Shown here in pieces: positions 49,532-61,900 of a stretch of DNA of 64,000 bases. Location of the stretch: NCBI GenBank assembly GCA_964017145.1, contig OZ024844.1, forward strand, positions 2,046,001 to 2,110,000. Reading direction: 5' to 3'. This stretch comes from Agrocybe praecox (Eukaryota; Basidiomycota; Agaricomycetes; Agaricales; Agrocybaceae). The notes beneath the pieces were generated by a model. That model searched no databases. It worked only from the letters and a program-made list of their open reading frames with translations, and was not told where the DNA came from. The translations under genes were made by a program, and so were the position numbers. Every line of letters begins with the position of its first letter. Position 1 is the stretch's first letter.

Positions 49532-49819
49532 TATTATTTTGCTAGATGTTTGCATCAAAAACGATCTTGCCATCACGAAGCCATCTACAGGTCGACTGAC
49601 TATCGACATTGTAGAATCTATCTTACGAATACGGACTATAACTCAAGTACACTTTCGACATTGCACTATATATATTAGTAACTATGTACCACCCATGGTT
49701 GCAAGGACTTTCTTCGGACGTTTTTATTACACTAGCACATGTAAGTACGTTCATTTAGTCGTTAATAGTATTTCTTCCACCGCTGCGATCATCATTTGGT
49801 ACCACGCGACACGGGAGAG

Positions 49820-50154
49820 TCAGTGTTCTCCGCTAGTAGTTGCGTAACGATCTTCAAGATCCTCCTGACCCCCAAAGCCGCCTTCAAACTCAGAGTCCAT
49901 GGGATGCTTATCCTGAACCTTGCTAGCTTCTTTTTGGGCTTGCTCGCTTCGGATGGCTTCGAGTTGAGCTTGTTCCTGTGATACGATCAGATGAGCGCAA
50001 TCAAGAGATAGGTGAGACTTACCTTCTTGTGGATATACTGGGCTTCCTCGCTCTGTTGCTTAGATTTCCAAGAGGGGTCCTAGGAAAAGTTAAAGAGATG
50101 AAGAAGAAATGACGAGATTTGACTCGCTTGTGCAGTTGCGCCTGATGTTTGCAT
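49820..50154 (-). CDS. Small conserved-looking hypothetical protein, three exons, GC-AG first intron
   Basis: Predicted 79 residues: MQTSGATAQ | DPSWKSKQQSEEAQYIHKK | EQAQLEAIRSEQAQKEASKV ... DLEDRYATTSGEH. Exons are 50154-50128, 50079-50023 and 49975-49820. The second intron (47 nt) is a normal GTAAGT...CACAG. The first (50080-50127, 48 nt) has no in-frame GT donor; only a GC donor (GCGAGT) with acceptor CCTAG keeps the frame. The product is charged, Gln/Glu/Lys-rich, probably helical and soluble, with no signal peptide. I recognise no family. The regular intron sizes and clean frame through three exons argue for a real gene. It lies between two glucanase genes, 288 bp tail-to-tail with GH5. 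Confidence 0.55.
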
Positions 50155-50729
50155 GGTGGTTGACTAGGACTGGTGGATGCGGTCTGTGACTCAGTGGACA
50201 CAAGGTGTCAAGGTCTCGAGGTCTCGGGTCTTCCAATGCCGGCGTCTCCGATTCATCATGACGTCACGGGTCACCATATACTGGAAAGGATTGCCCAATT
50301 TATTTTTCTTTATTTTCGTTGTCCATCACTTATTACTGGCCTCCATGCCCTCACAAAAGATGGACATCCACCTGACAGCCATTCAAGGATCTTGTACCTT
50401 CTCTTGTAGACTTTATTGCCACCTGACGCCGGTCTGATGCCTTTGTGAACTACTCACGATACAAGAAACCCCGATGGTCAGTCTCCAGGTGGTTCTTGTT
50501 CGCATTGCCTATAGAATCGAGCTAGAATAATATCTCGAGAATAGCAACAATTTCCCGTTTGTCCGCCCAGCTGGTCCTTCGTGCCACATGGCGATGTGAT
50601 TATTGTTAGCTTCCAATCGTCTAGGCTCTAAGCATACCAGCGATCGCTAAAGCTTGACTATAAAGTGCAGCACACGTAGCTTTCATAGCTATAGAGTCAC
50701 TAAACACTCGCCTTTCCTTCGCACTAAGG
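50155..50729. promoter_or_regulatory. Divergent promoter region with TATA box for the GH55 gene
   Basis: 575 bp between the small minus-strand gene and GH55. TATAAA is at 50659-50664, 66 bp before the GH55 ATG. No gene is supportable here. Confidence 0.5.
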
Positions 50730-53700
50730 ATGATCTCTTGGGTGCATCGTGTGCTCGTCCTCTGTAGCCTGCTCACTTCGGTGCTCAGTCTTGGTACATC
50801 ATGCAGCGCACCTCTGGGCTCCGGCACTGCAGCTGCCTCTGACCCGTTTTGGATGCAAAATATCAAACACCAAGGAATATCCGCCTTTAATGCTAACCCG
50901 AGTGGCTACCAAGTATTCAGGAATGTGAAAGTATGTTCGCAGGCTCTATCCGACGATTATTGTCTTACCCTCTCCAGGATTTTGGAGCTAAAGGTGACGG
51001 TGTTACCGACGACACTGCTGCAATAAAGTATGTTGCATCTTGTCGTACGTGGAGGATCAATATTGACTGTATTGACTGTCTAATCTAGTGCCGCTATCAC
51101 TGCTGGGTCACGCTGTGGTGGTGGGTCTTGTGGATCGTCCACGTATGTTTTCGTTTCTATCCTCGATGACGCACTTACTCACACCGTATACCGAAAGGTT
51201 GACTCCCGCGGTCGTTTTCTTCCCAAAAGGGTAGGTTCTCAGTCCATTCTCATGTTTTCAGAACCTTTCTCACATGGGGATACTCAGGACATACGTCATT
51301 TCGGCACCAATCATTGCATATTACTATACCCAACTAATCGGGGACGCCAAAAATCCGCCTACACTTCTTGCGACCTCGAGCTTTAATGGGATTGCTGTTA
51401 TAGGTAATTCCTCCCTGTTTAGGAAGCTTCTTCGACCATCTTAATTCCATTTGGCAGATGCTGATCCGTACATCGATGGAGGGGGTGGTGCTCAGTTCTA
51501 CGTTAATCAAAATAACTTGTATTTTTATTTTATTACTGCTAACCTCCAGTCACTGACGATGATGCAGCTTCCGCTCAGTGAGGAATTTTGTAATCGACCT
51601 TCGACAGTTAGTCATATTAATCATCGTATTGCGCTGTTTTCTCATTTCCACGCAGAGTCCCCGCTACAAAATCTCAAGGAACTGGTCTTCACTGGCAAAC
51701 CTCACAAGCAACATCTCTTATGAACATTGTTGTTCATATGTCCACCGACCCCAATACCGCTCATCAAGGTATCTTTATGGAAAATGGCAGGTGAGACAAT
51801 GTCTCTGTTATCTGTTCTTGATGTTGGTGTTAATATTTTTGTGCTGTTCCTAGCGGTGGATTCCTCGGTGACTTGGTATTCAACGGTGGTAAGGCGATGT
51901 CGTTGATGTTTTTGTTGTTGCCTGATCCAACATATCATAGGTAAATTTGGGATGTGGGTTGGAAACCAACAGTGTGTATCAGCATTTGACTCTATATTAT
52001 ATCACTTGATCTCACAGAAATATTCAGATTTACTGTTCGAAATGTCACTGTCAACAACGCACAGAGTGGTATATTTAGTGTTTGGAACTGGGGTAAGTCT
52101 CAAAATTAGCCTATGTACAACGAGTATCTCCAACTTGTTCCTGTAGGATGGACTTACCAGGGTGTTACTATCAACAACTGCCAAGCTGCGTTCGATGTGT
52201 CCACGGGCGGATTGACTACTGGCACACAAGTTTGTTGGCATCCATTGTCGCTCAATATCTATATTTATGTGTTCTCCTTAGACCTCTGGAGCAGTCGCAA
52301 TCATTGATGCCACCATCAACAATACCCCTATTTTCGTAAGGACATCTTCGCCAAGTAATGGCAAGCTCGATGGATCCATAGTTATCAACAACGCCAAACT
52401 CAACAACGTGCCCATTGCTGTCGGAGTTCAGGGTGGAGCTACCCTTCTCTCAGGAGGAACAACAACGATCGCATCGTGGGGCCAAGGCAATGTTTTCCAC
52501 GGTACTAGTGGCTCCAGTAGCTTCGTCCAAGGGACGATCGCTTCTGCGAACAAACCCTCTGTCCTTTTGGACGGCTCAGGCAAAATATTCGGAAGGACTC
52601 ATCCTCAATATGCCAACTACGCCTCCAGCCAATTTGTCAGCGTAAGAGATAACGGTGCAAAAGGTGATGGTAGAACTGATGACACCGCCGCTATCACGGC
52701 GATTTTCGCTAAGGTACCCGATTCTTATTCATCTGTTAAGCTATGCAACTGAAAGTCTTCTTGTATAAAGTTCGCGGGATGCAAAATTATTTTCTTCGAT
52801 GCAGGAACATATGTCGTCACGTCAACCATAACCATTCCTGCAGGTACTCAGATTGTGGGTGAAGCCTGGTCTGTCATTGCTGGGAAAGGATCTGCTTTCG
52901 CAGACCAGAACAACCCCCAGCCTGTTGTCAGGGTAGGAGCGAGCGGTTCTTCAGGCATCATGGAAATCACAGATATAATTTTCACCACCATTGGACCTAG
53001 TCAGTCATTCCCCCACTATATGCACACTGAATACGGATTTACATGGTTGGATTAGCTCCTGGGGCTATCGTTGTCGAATGGAACATCAAAGAAACAACGA
53101 CAGGTGGAGCAGGCATGTGGGATTCGCACATCAGGTATCACTCTTTTTGTAAAAGTTTATATACTCATGACTGAAAATCGTCTCACGTAGACTTGGAGGA
53201 GGTTTGTAGTAATGACGAGACTATATTGTTTAAGGTGGCTAAACTAATTCATTTAGCTGCTGGAACCAATCTGGAGCCGAGCCAGTGTCCTCAAGGCAGC
53301 ACTTCTTCAAACTGTATTGCGGCTTTCCTCGCTCTTCATCTCACCCCATCATCCACTGCATACCTAGAGGTGAGAACATTTTAAATGTTATTAAAATGCG
53401 GGGCGCCTAAATTTCATGTATCAGGGTACCTGGGTCTGGCTTGCAGACCATGATCTGGACGGTGACGCAAGTTCTCATGTTCAAATATACTCTGGGAGAG
53501 GTATCTTTTCGGAATCTGCGGGACCTGTGTGGATGATTGGAACAGGTGGGCATTTCTTCTATTGTTGTGTACTTCTACCTACTGATTCTTTGCAGCTTGT
53601 AAGCATCAAATTTCTTTCGGTGTCGACGGGTAAATATATTTACGGTACTTATAAAGCGGAACATCACGTTCTCTACCAATACAACTTGGTTAATGCAAAG

Positions 53701-54210
53701 AATCATTACATGGGTTTGATTCAAACAGAGACGGTGCGCTGATTAATTTTGAATTCTGTTTTCACTCATACTGATTATCATAATACCGTTAACACAGCCT
53801 TACTATCAACCTAGCCCAGCTCCTCCTTCTCCTTTCAGCATAAATTCAGCATTCCACGATCCCAGTCCCTCTACTGCTGCTTTGGCGTTGAATATCCAGA
53901 CATCAACAGACATCATTGTCTTTGGAGCAGGATTGTACAGTTTCTTCCAGGTAAAACCATGGGTGTATACAATTCTTTTCAACCCGTTAATTGCCCTTCA
54001 TTGTAACAGGACTTTAACCAGGCTTGCCTGAACACCAACAGCTGCCAATCCCAGATCCTGAACATCGACTCCGCATCATCGGTAACGGTGTACAGTTTGG
54101 CTACCGTTGCATCGACATTCCAGCTCAGCATTGACTCGAAAGGTGTTATTAATCAAAGCAGCAATCCAAATGGCTTCGCTGCCACTGTCACAGTATGGAG
54201 CAAGACTTGA
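50730..54210 (+). CDS. Secreted GH55 exo-beta-1,3-glucanase (double pectate-lyase-fold)
   Basis: About 800 residues over some 15 exons. Signal peptide MISWVHRVLVLCSLLTSVLS, then the first beta-helix with DFGAKGDGVTDDTAAIN, VFFPKGTYVISAPIIAYYYT and QLIGDAKNPPTLLATSSF. The second begins VRDNGAKGDGRTDDTAAITA and continues GEAWSVIAGKGSAFADQNNP, GTWVWLADHDLDGDASSHVQ, SGRGIFSESAGPVWMIGT and EHHVLYQYNLVNAKNHYMGL. The end, FAATVTVWSKT, is followed by a stop at 54210. Duplicated pectate-lyase-3-like domains are the hallmark of GH55, extracellular enzymes that release glucose or gentiobiose from beta-1,3-glucan. Frame and motifs are continuous, so the gene appears intact. The intron near 53547-53656 is longer than the rest. 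Confidence 0.9.
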
Positions 54211-54333
54211 AGGGCACGTAAATTGTCTCGAAAAAAGGGAGAAAACTTGTACTAGTACACAATGCTTGGTATATTTGAAGTCAAGAATAACATTATTGAA
54301 ATTTATGCATATATAAGTAATCCTCGCAATGGC

Positions 54334-56805
54334 TCATTGTTCGCACAATGCTTCGAGAAAGACTTTCAAGTCCTTTTCACCGATTTCCAATATACTCGTA
54401 TCGAAAGAGCCGTATTGGACGTCGGCATTACATTGTCTTGAGGCTTGTAAAAAGGTAAACGCAAATTGACTACATTGAAAAAATGTTAGTAAAAAGCAAG
54501 TTATTTAGTTGAAATGCCCTACTTTTTGCGTATCTGTCCGTAATTTAATGACGCTATTACTCCTACAACTGTGTATGTGCTATTTGTTTCGTTGAGGCAT
54601 GCGACGACAAATGGGAGCCCCTTTTTTTGCGACCCAGCAACTGATGTTCCAGGTAACCTATCACGAAGAGCATCGACCAACCAATGTGCCAAGCGCAGCA
54701 AGATGCCCGGTTTGCAGAAAAGATTGAGATCTGGCCCTTGTGTCAAAACTACAACACGATGGCTCCGCATAGTGCGTATGTCTTGCTTGTCGATAATAGA
54801 AGTGCCCTGGCGAATTATAGCACGGTGAAGAGACATGGACAAACTGAGCGCCTTTTTCAAGGCGCTAACACTATAACCCGGGAAAGTGATGAGCAGCAAT
54901 GCCAATGCTGTCTAAACAGAGATAACCAACTCACTCAGAAAGTGCATCATACGCTGTCCAGAAATTCTTCACCCACCACGGCGGTTCCGTTGGATGCTCT
55001 CCGGTCTCCTTTTGTTCGCCTTTCTCATTTTGTCCCTGTTCGTTATGTGGTCGAGAAGGTTCATGCATCCCTTCCGTTACGTTTTTTGATTTTTCAGTGG
55101 GATTGCCATCCCAAATCCGGCCAGCCCCGAACCACTCGCCACCATTTCGCATGCCTTCTATTTCCACTTCCATGCGCATGCCTCCAGCGACGTCCAACAG
55201 AGCAGAAATACCTTCCACAGCATCGGCGGCCGAGAGTGGCTGCATGTGGAAGCCATAGCACCGCATAAATGAAGGATAAGACAATTCCACCATACCATGT
55301 TCCGGTGCGAGATCATTTAGTTTGTGTATCAATGATTTCTTGAGATCGATGTCCATATGAGAATACGGCTGTTGCGTTTGAGGAATGGAGAAGCTTGGAA
55401 AGGATTAAGAACACGGTGGCATATAGGAGTTTCAATTGGCTCGACTTACCCCATCTTTGCAAGGAGCCCAGTTAATCGCGACCGTCCCTTCTCTTTCCAA
55501 GTCCCCATTTTGCTAGCGACGTAACTCGAATGGAACATGGCATCGTACAATGTCCAGTGTCTGAATAGCATAAATCGTAGTTCATCGCTGGTCCTAACGC
55601 CCATGTCGTCGGGGGTCACAGACATAAGGAAATGTGTATCGTCATCGTCATCAGCCCTGTGGTTAAGCCGAGAAACTTCGTCATAAAAGCTAGCGTGATA
55701 GGTATCATAGGCATCCCTAGATATGCGAGAGGTGATGTACTGGAATGTTAGACCAAGTATTGCAAGCCTAAAAAATAGTCAGTTAATATCACATATTGAA
55801 CAAGGTTGCGCTGTCTTTACCAAAGTAAATCATTGTCGACCCGTTCCAAGAGCGTGGCCAGAATGTAAATGGTACTTGCGGCGCTTTGTCCATGTGAACT
55901 ACCCGAAGTATAGTATTTGTCTATTCTCCTTGAATGAGCTGCATATTCATCAGGTGGAATACGTCGAGGCTATCATACACCAACTATCACTCAGATAATC
56001 CGCGAGGAGGGATTAAATAAACGCACAATATCTTCCTTCCGTCTCCGTTTACGTGAACCGTTTTGATCGCTTTTTCTTCGTTTGTTGGTGGGAGAGCCTG
56101 AGTCGGATTGCTCAAATTCCTCTTCGTCGCTGAACTCATCCTCGTTCGGTGAGTCCTCGTCCGAGTTTTCTTCATCAGAAGACGGTTCGGGTTCGTACTG
56201 CGGACTAATCAGTCGATCAAGGATGCTACTTCAATCAATGACTTACCTGGATAACCTCCCAAGACTTTTTCTCTTCTTCTAGCTTTTCCGCATCCCCGTC
56301 GTCCCATATTAAAATCCGTTCGCCATTCTCTCCCCCCAGAAACAGATTGGACAGACTCCGTGGCCTTGAGGAATCAATTACATGAATAGTGACTTTCATA
56401 TCGAACTCTCCAAACCAGTCGGGAGAAGCTAAGTCATACTGATTTCCCATATTAATGAGAAGCAGGGTATGAAGCTGCATTGAAGCGCGATGAGCATTGA
56501 GTATGGGAGCCATTTATCCCGCGCGACTGAAGACTTACGTCGGGATTGTTTCGTAAAAATTCTTTCTGCTCATCAATTTCGTCTGGGCCGCAGACAGGAA
56601 TTATTCTATATGCTATATCATCCTGTTTGAACAATGTGGCGAGCATACGCGATGCGCATAGTGCATCGACATTTGGTGCAACGAGAATGATGACCGACGA
56701 CGCTGATGCCAAGGGAGAGCGTCTATGGGATGAAAGAATTTTATTGTATGCTTCCAAGTAGGAGGTTTGAGTCCCGGCGTGGGATGGTAAATGAAGGTAG
56801 ACCAT
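54334..56805 (-). CDS. CDC45: CDC45, replicative helicase (CMG) subunit
   Basis: About 680 residues. N-terminus MVYLHLPSHAGTQTSYLEAY with the DHH-like fold: SVIILVAPNVDALCASRMLA, then LHTLLLINMGNQYDLASPDW and MKVTIHVIDSSRPRSLSNLF. A strongly acidic insert plus basic stretch follows (EPEPSSDEENSDEDSPNEDE; NKRRKSDQNGSRKRRRKEDI). The C-terminal half includes LAPEHGMVELSYPSFMRCYG, FVVACLNETNSTYTVVGVIA and, after a last intron (acceptor near 54462), FAFTFLQASRQCNADVQYGS and EKDLKVFLEALCEQ. Cdc45 joins Mcm2-7 and GINS to form the CMG helicase at forks. All family landmarks are present; the stop at 54334 depends on the last splice, which restores the conserved end. Confidence 0.93.
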
Positions 56806-57138
56806 GTCGCGTAAACTGAAAGGAGGGCGAAATCAAAGGTGAAAACTCCGTTGACGCGTGCCTATACACGACTTGTCACATACCACGTGATACTGTTACA
56901 AAAATATGTACACCAACGCCCCAGGGCAAATTAAAAGTCGTTCAAGTATATTGACCGCGGTACCCATTTGGTACCCATGTGTTATAGTTGTATTAATGGT
57001 TTTGACTTGCATACGTAAAATAACCAAGATGCATTATGCTCGGCACCAGCAAAAACTCACTTGTACTAAGACTATGGCATTTCATTATCAATTTCAACTT
57101 GAAGTATGTAACCCAAAGAGCCCCTTTCCCCTACAAAA
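56806..57138. other. Intergenic region upstream of CDC45
   Basis: 333 bp. Contains the CDC45 promoter; near 56960-56985 there are two close copies of GGTACCCAT (one in TGGTACCCATGTG). No TATA box and no supportable gene. Confidence 0.35.
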
Positions 57139-58483
57139 TCATAATTTCAAATGCTCCCCAATAAGTGGAACAAGTACTTGCTCAGTATGAGAGTGAAGCG
57201 AAAGATAGTCGAAGTCAACATTGATTATTCATCATGAAAGATCTTAGTCAACTAGACGCGACTGAGCAGAATATTTTCCTAGAAATACAGTGTGTTTTGA
57301 AGTCTCTGTGATGCGGTTTGGACTAAGCCTTCGCACCTGTGTTAGTAAATATCTGAAAGAAATCGATTGATCGATTTAATAGAATTCTATTGAATTAATA
57401 AGTTGAATGTTTTGAGCCTCACCTCGCGATCAAAACCTCTAAAGGCACGTTCGATTTGGGCTATTACATTGCCATGCTCGTTTATGATGTGAAAATTCCA
57501 TGATAAGAAACCAGCATCCACTTTGGCAATTTGATAATACATCTCCGGGTCTTCAGGCTTCTCCCTGCGACTAATGTGAACATTTACACCCAGGTATGAC
57601 TCTAGAATTCTGACCGTAGAAATAGGTCGTATCGACGTCGCCAAAAGACTCATGCCATATCTGTTCAACTTCTCCGAAGACGTCTAGCTCAGGTTCACTC
57701 TGGGAATAATTATCCTCTGCCTTCGCGCGTTGAACAGACATTTTCGAATTGATCTAGGAGAAAGGCCGTCTCATCTGCATCCATTAGTATTGGCAATGTT
57801 CTTCCTGACTTATTTCTGTACAATTACCAACCCATAGAACGGGCATCCGCTGTACATTCATAACAACGGCAGTAAACGGTCGATGAGTGGCGAGTATCTG
57901 TCTCGACATTGTTCCAAGAAACCTTTTCAGTCCTTATAAATACAACCGAGTGGAAATACATTATCACCACCTTTACTTGAAGGTAAGTTAGTGATGTTTA
58001 AAGGGAGGAGGGAAAACCAAGTTAGACCATACTTATCGTATACTTGTTGGAATGTTCAAACCCGGCGAAGACATGTTTAGCATTTCAAGCTGTTTTGACG
58101 ATATAGGGTTAAGCATCAAAGTCAATCTACAACAGAGAGCTGTACTTACCGTTCGATAACAAGGGTATTCTCCTGTTATATTTTCCTGAGACCATGATTG
58201 GATTGACTGGGGATGGTGTTCAGCTTATTTCTCCCTTCTTTAGAATCTTGTTGATGGATTTGAAATAAGCTTTCAGAATCAGATCTTCCTTTTATGACGG
58301 CGGAGTTGTTCTATACAGTAATAAGAATCAAGAGCAGATTCATAATAAGATGTCTTACGACGGCTGAGTCTACTAACGCCTGTACTTTTAGAAGGAAATC
58401 TGGAGATGGAGTAGAGGCAGCAGTTCCCAGATTTTTTTTGTTAATGCACTGGCCTTAATCGATTTCAGGGGTAGTAGAGACAT
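57139..58483 (-). pseudogene. Decayed mitochondrial phospholipid scramblase gene (AIM25-like)
   Basis: Family motifs appear in the right order but in broken frames. From the ATG at 58483 a presequence-like start (MSLLPLKSIKASALTKK) is followed by ENTLVIER, LEMLN, FAGFEHSNKYTI, GTMSRQILATHRPFTAVVM, PVLW, RRPFS*INSKMSVQ, FGEVEQIWHE, WRRRYDLFLR, MYYQIAKVDAGFLSWNFHI, IERAFRGFDRE, IFTNTG and INVDFDYLSLHS. Lesions: a frameshift between LEMLN and FAGFEH (about 58060-58072), TAG at 57754-57756 where the family has Trp (RRPFxWINS), a frameshift between IWHE and WRRRY (about 57640-57652), and several stops between TGKY and INVDFDY (57220-57260). Remnant introns with good branch points remain (for example TACTAAT near 57792), so it is not a retrocopy. 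Functional scramblases move phospholipids across membranes. Confidence 0.85.
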
Positions 58484-58917
58484 GGCAGTGAGGAATGAGT
58501 TCGAGAAAAGTTGAGATCAGTTAGGTAACCTGTCAAATGGCGAAGTTTTAATGTGTTCAACGCGCGCTCAGTGCCTGCGCGTCACGTCCCCGGGCCGGTC
58601 CGCTATGGGTACACGTGCTTGTCATCCCGAAATTTAGACCAAGATACTCGGCGTCTCGACCTATCTTGACATGCACGTCCACAACGACGGGAGCATTCAA
58701 TTTCAGACGTAGCCACCGAGACCCTTTCGAAACCTCTTCCATCAACCTATGCCAAGCTTCATTGGAATCGGTCATAACTTAATTATATCTTCTTTGGAGG
58801 AATCGGACATCCGACTCTACACGGTTCAAAAGTCTTTCACTTGGGTTCAACAAGGAGTTTTCGCCAACGCTTTTTATACAACACACACACATAATCATTC
58901 GACTTATCTTCTAAAAT
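58484..58917. other. Region between scramblase pseudogene and MTIF2
   Basis: 434 bp. A 72-codon ATG frame on the minus strand (58775-58557, starting MTDSNEAWHRLMEEVSKGSR) has no recognised family and no neighbouring exons. The 3' end of this stretch is the MTIF2 promoter, with a short CA run (ACACACACAC near 58880) and no clear TATA box. Confidence 0.35.
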
Positions 58918-61900
58918 ATGTACCAGCAATCAAAAACGATAGTAGCGTCCGCTGTCTGGAAACAATGCCGTTGTCGCACTCTCGCAACAGCTTCCGTTGC
59001 GCAGAAAGTAGGCCTATCCGTTCCGATCCCTATATTTTCTAATCAAGCCTTAGGTAAAACCCCTTGCACATGACGGCGAAAGTGGTAAGTGTATTTTAGC
59101 TTAACAGTCCCAAGTATTTTTATGTATAGAAAAATAGAAAAATCTAGGTTACAGACTATCCCAACAGCAAAAAATTGGGCCCGTCCACCATTGCCATCAG
59201 GCTCACGGGAGCCTGCACCACCATTGCCATCAGGTTTACGGGAGCCTGCACCATCATTACCATCAGGTTCAAGGGAGCCTGCATCACCATTGCGTGCGCT
59301 TTCCGGGGCTATACCCACAGCAGAGGCTCTCAACAAGTGGAAACGACCCGAGACTATCCAGTCAAGCACTTCAGGTACATCGACTTCTTCCGCTCCGCGG
59401 ACTGATTTTCAGAAGACATCAGCTCCTCAAGTCCAACGCACTCATCGACCCTATACCTCTTCTCAAATTCCATCTCACTCCGAGGGCTATTCTCGTCCTA
59501 GTACATCATCACATCAACCACTCCAGCGTTCCAGGCCTATCGTCAATACGCCCAAAAAGTCGACGCTGGATGACACCAAAGTTCCTCATTCCCCATCTGA
59601 GCAGCGGCGGCCAGACCAAAATCCAACCAAACGTCTGGAGTATTCACGACCGAAAGTTAGTCACCAACAAAACAAGATATTTTCAAGGCCTGGAGTTAGT
59701 TCCAACAAACCTCTCACTACCAAAGGTGTCTCAAAACCCAGGAAAACCCGACCAAGGAAGGACGTCTACATCCCAACCACATTGACAGTGGCTATGCTTG
59801 GCAAACTGTTGAAAGTGAAATTAGGTCAGTCTTCTTATGCATTCTGGAACAACTGAATAACTTGGAAAAAAGAATATCTACAGTCAAAGATGCGGCGCGT
59901 CGGTATGGCCGAAGAAGCTAATTATGATTATAGTGAGTAAATTGGATTCCAGTCGTATCTTGCTCATACTCATCTGATGACGTTGCCAGTCTTGACATCG
60001 GACTACGCTGTATTACTGGCGGAGGAACTTGGCTTTAATCCTATAATTGACGATGAAGCGGCATTCGACATCCACCCCCCGTATGTAATCATTTTATAAT
60101 TGAAAAAAATGCTGCGGGTTAAATGATGTTCTTTCCCAGTCCCGTTCCCACTGATGTATCACTGTTATTGCCCCGCCCTCCCATAGTCACAATAATGGGA
60201 CACGTCGACCATGGAAAGACCACTCTCCTTGATACATTGCGCTCAACGTCCGTGGCAAAGGGAGAGGCTGGCGGCATTACACAGCATATAGGTGCATTCT
60301 CTGTCCCTGTCGCCAATCATGGTACAAAAAATGCGCAAGAACAGAAGTCGATCACTTTCTTGGATACTCCGGGACATGCTGCTTTTTCTGCCATGCGTGC
60401 TCGTGGCGCACAAGTCACGGATATTGTGGTTTTGGTCGTTGCTGCTGATGATGGTATCATGCCTCAAACTAAGGAAGTTATCAACTTGTTGAAAGATGAA
60501 AGTCGAGTCGGTTTAGTAGTGGCTATCAATAAAGTTGATAAGCCAGATGCTGATCCTGTGAGGCGCATGGGATACTACGCGTATTATTTAAAATGGCTTA
60601 TACAAATTTCTGCAGGATTCCGTCAAGACAGCTTTAATGGTTGAAGGGGTACAGCTGGAAGAATTGGGAGGGGATATCCCTTCCGTTCACGTCTCAGGTC
60701 TGACTGGAGAAGGCTTACCAGAGTTGGTGGAGACGATATCTGCAGTAGCAGAGATGCAGGACTTACGTGCCGAACAGGAAGGGCCAGTGTACGGGCATGT
60801 TCTCGAGTCCAACTTCCATAAAGGACTAGGGTGCGAATTTTATCTCAATTTCCTTGACGCTTATAACAAATACGTTTCATTCGTTAGCCCTGTTGCAACT
60901 ATTCTGGTCAGAAGAGGTTGTCTGAAAAATGGTGCCCAAATAATCTGCGGTTTGGCACAAGGGAAAGTTCGCCGCATGACGGACTCGAGTGGGAAAGTTA
61001 TCCAAAAAGCTTTACCTAGCATGGCAGTCATCGTTTCAGGGTGGAAAACGCTACCGAAGGCCGGAGATGAAGTACTCGAGGGCTCAGATCCTGACATAAA
61101 AAAGGCGCTTTCTAATCGGGAGCGAGCGGCTGAACAACAGGCTCTTCAAGGAGATATCGAAGCCATCAATATATCCAGGAAACAGGAACGAGATGCACGC
61201 ATTGAAGGAATTGAAGTACCACCGCTGCAAACATCATCTGGTCCTAAAGAATTGAAATTGATGATTAAAGCCGATGTCAGTGGGAGCAGTGAAGCTCTTG
61301 AAGGGGCGTTGCAGGGGATAGGTAACAAAATCGCTATTTCAAAGGTCATCTCAACGAATGTTGGTGATATTACGGAATCGGATGTCATGCTAGCCAAAGC
61401 CGCCAATGGTAAGAGAGTCAGCTCATTTCCCTTCCAGGTTTACAACGTTCTGAACTGTCACCAGCCACCATCCTAGGGTTCTCCGTTTCGGTTTCCCGTT
61501 CAGTGCAAAACATTGCCGCTCAAAACGGAGTTCCTATATTCACATCAAATATCATCTACAGGATTATCGAAGACGTTCGTTCGAGAGTCATTGCCCTGTT
61601 ACCGGTGATCATAGAAACAAAAGTAACGGGCGAAGCGACAGTGCTACAGGTCTTTGAAATTCAGGTGAAAGCCAAACAAATGATGAAAGTGGCAGGATGC
61701 CGTGTCATCAATGGAATTGTCGAAAAGCAGAAATTCGCTCGTTTGGTACGATCTGGTGAAATCATCCATGAAGGTATGGTTTAGGGGTATTGTGCTAAGC
61801 CCTTTATTAACAATACCTATAGGAATGTTGGAGACCATGCGCCAGATAAAAAAAGATATCACAGAAGCCCGTAAGGGCATGGAATGCGGCCTCAGCTTCA

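Noticed and set aside
54684..55268. 194-codon plus-strand frame
   Set aside because: Antisense to CDC45 exons, which carry clear family motifs on the minus strand.
56906..57190. 94-codon plus-strand frame
   Set aside because: Overlaps the 3' end of the scramblase pseudogene and intergenic DNA; no family match, no splice partners.
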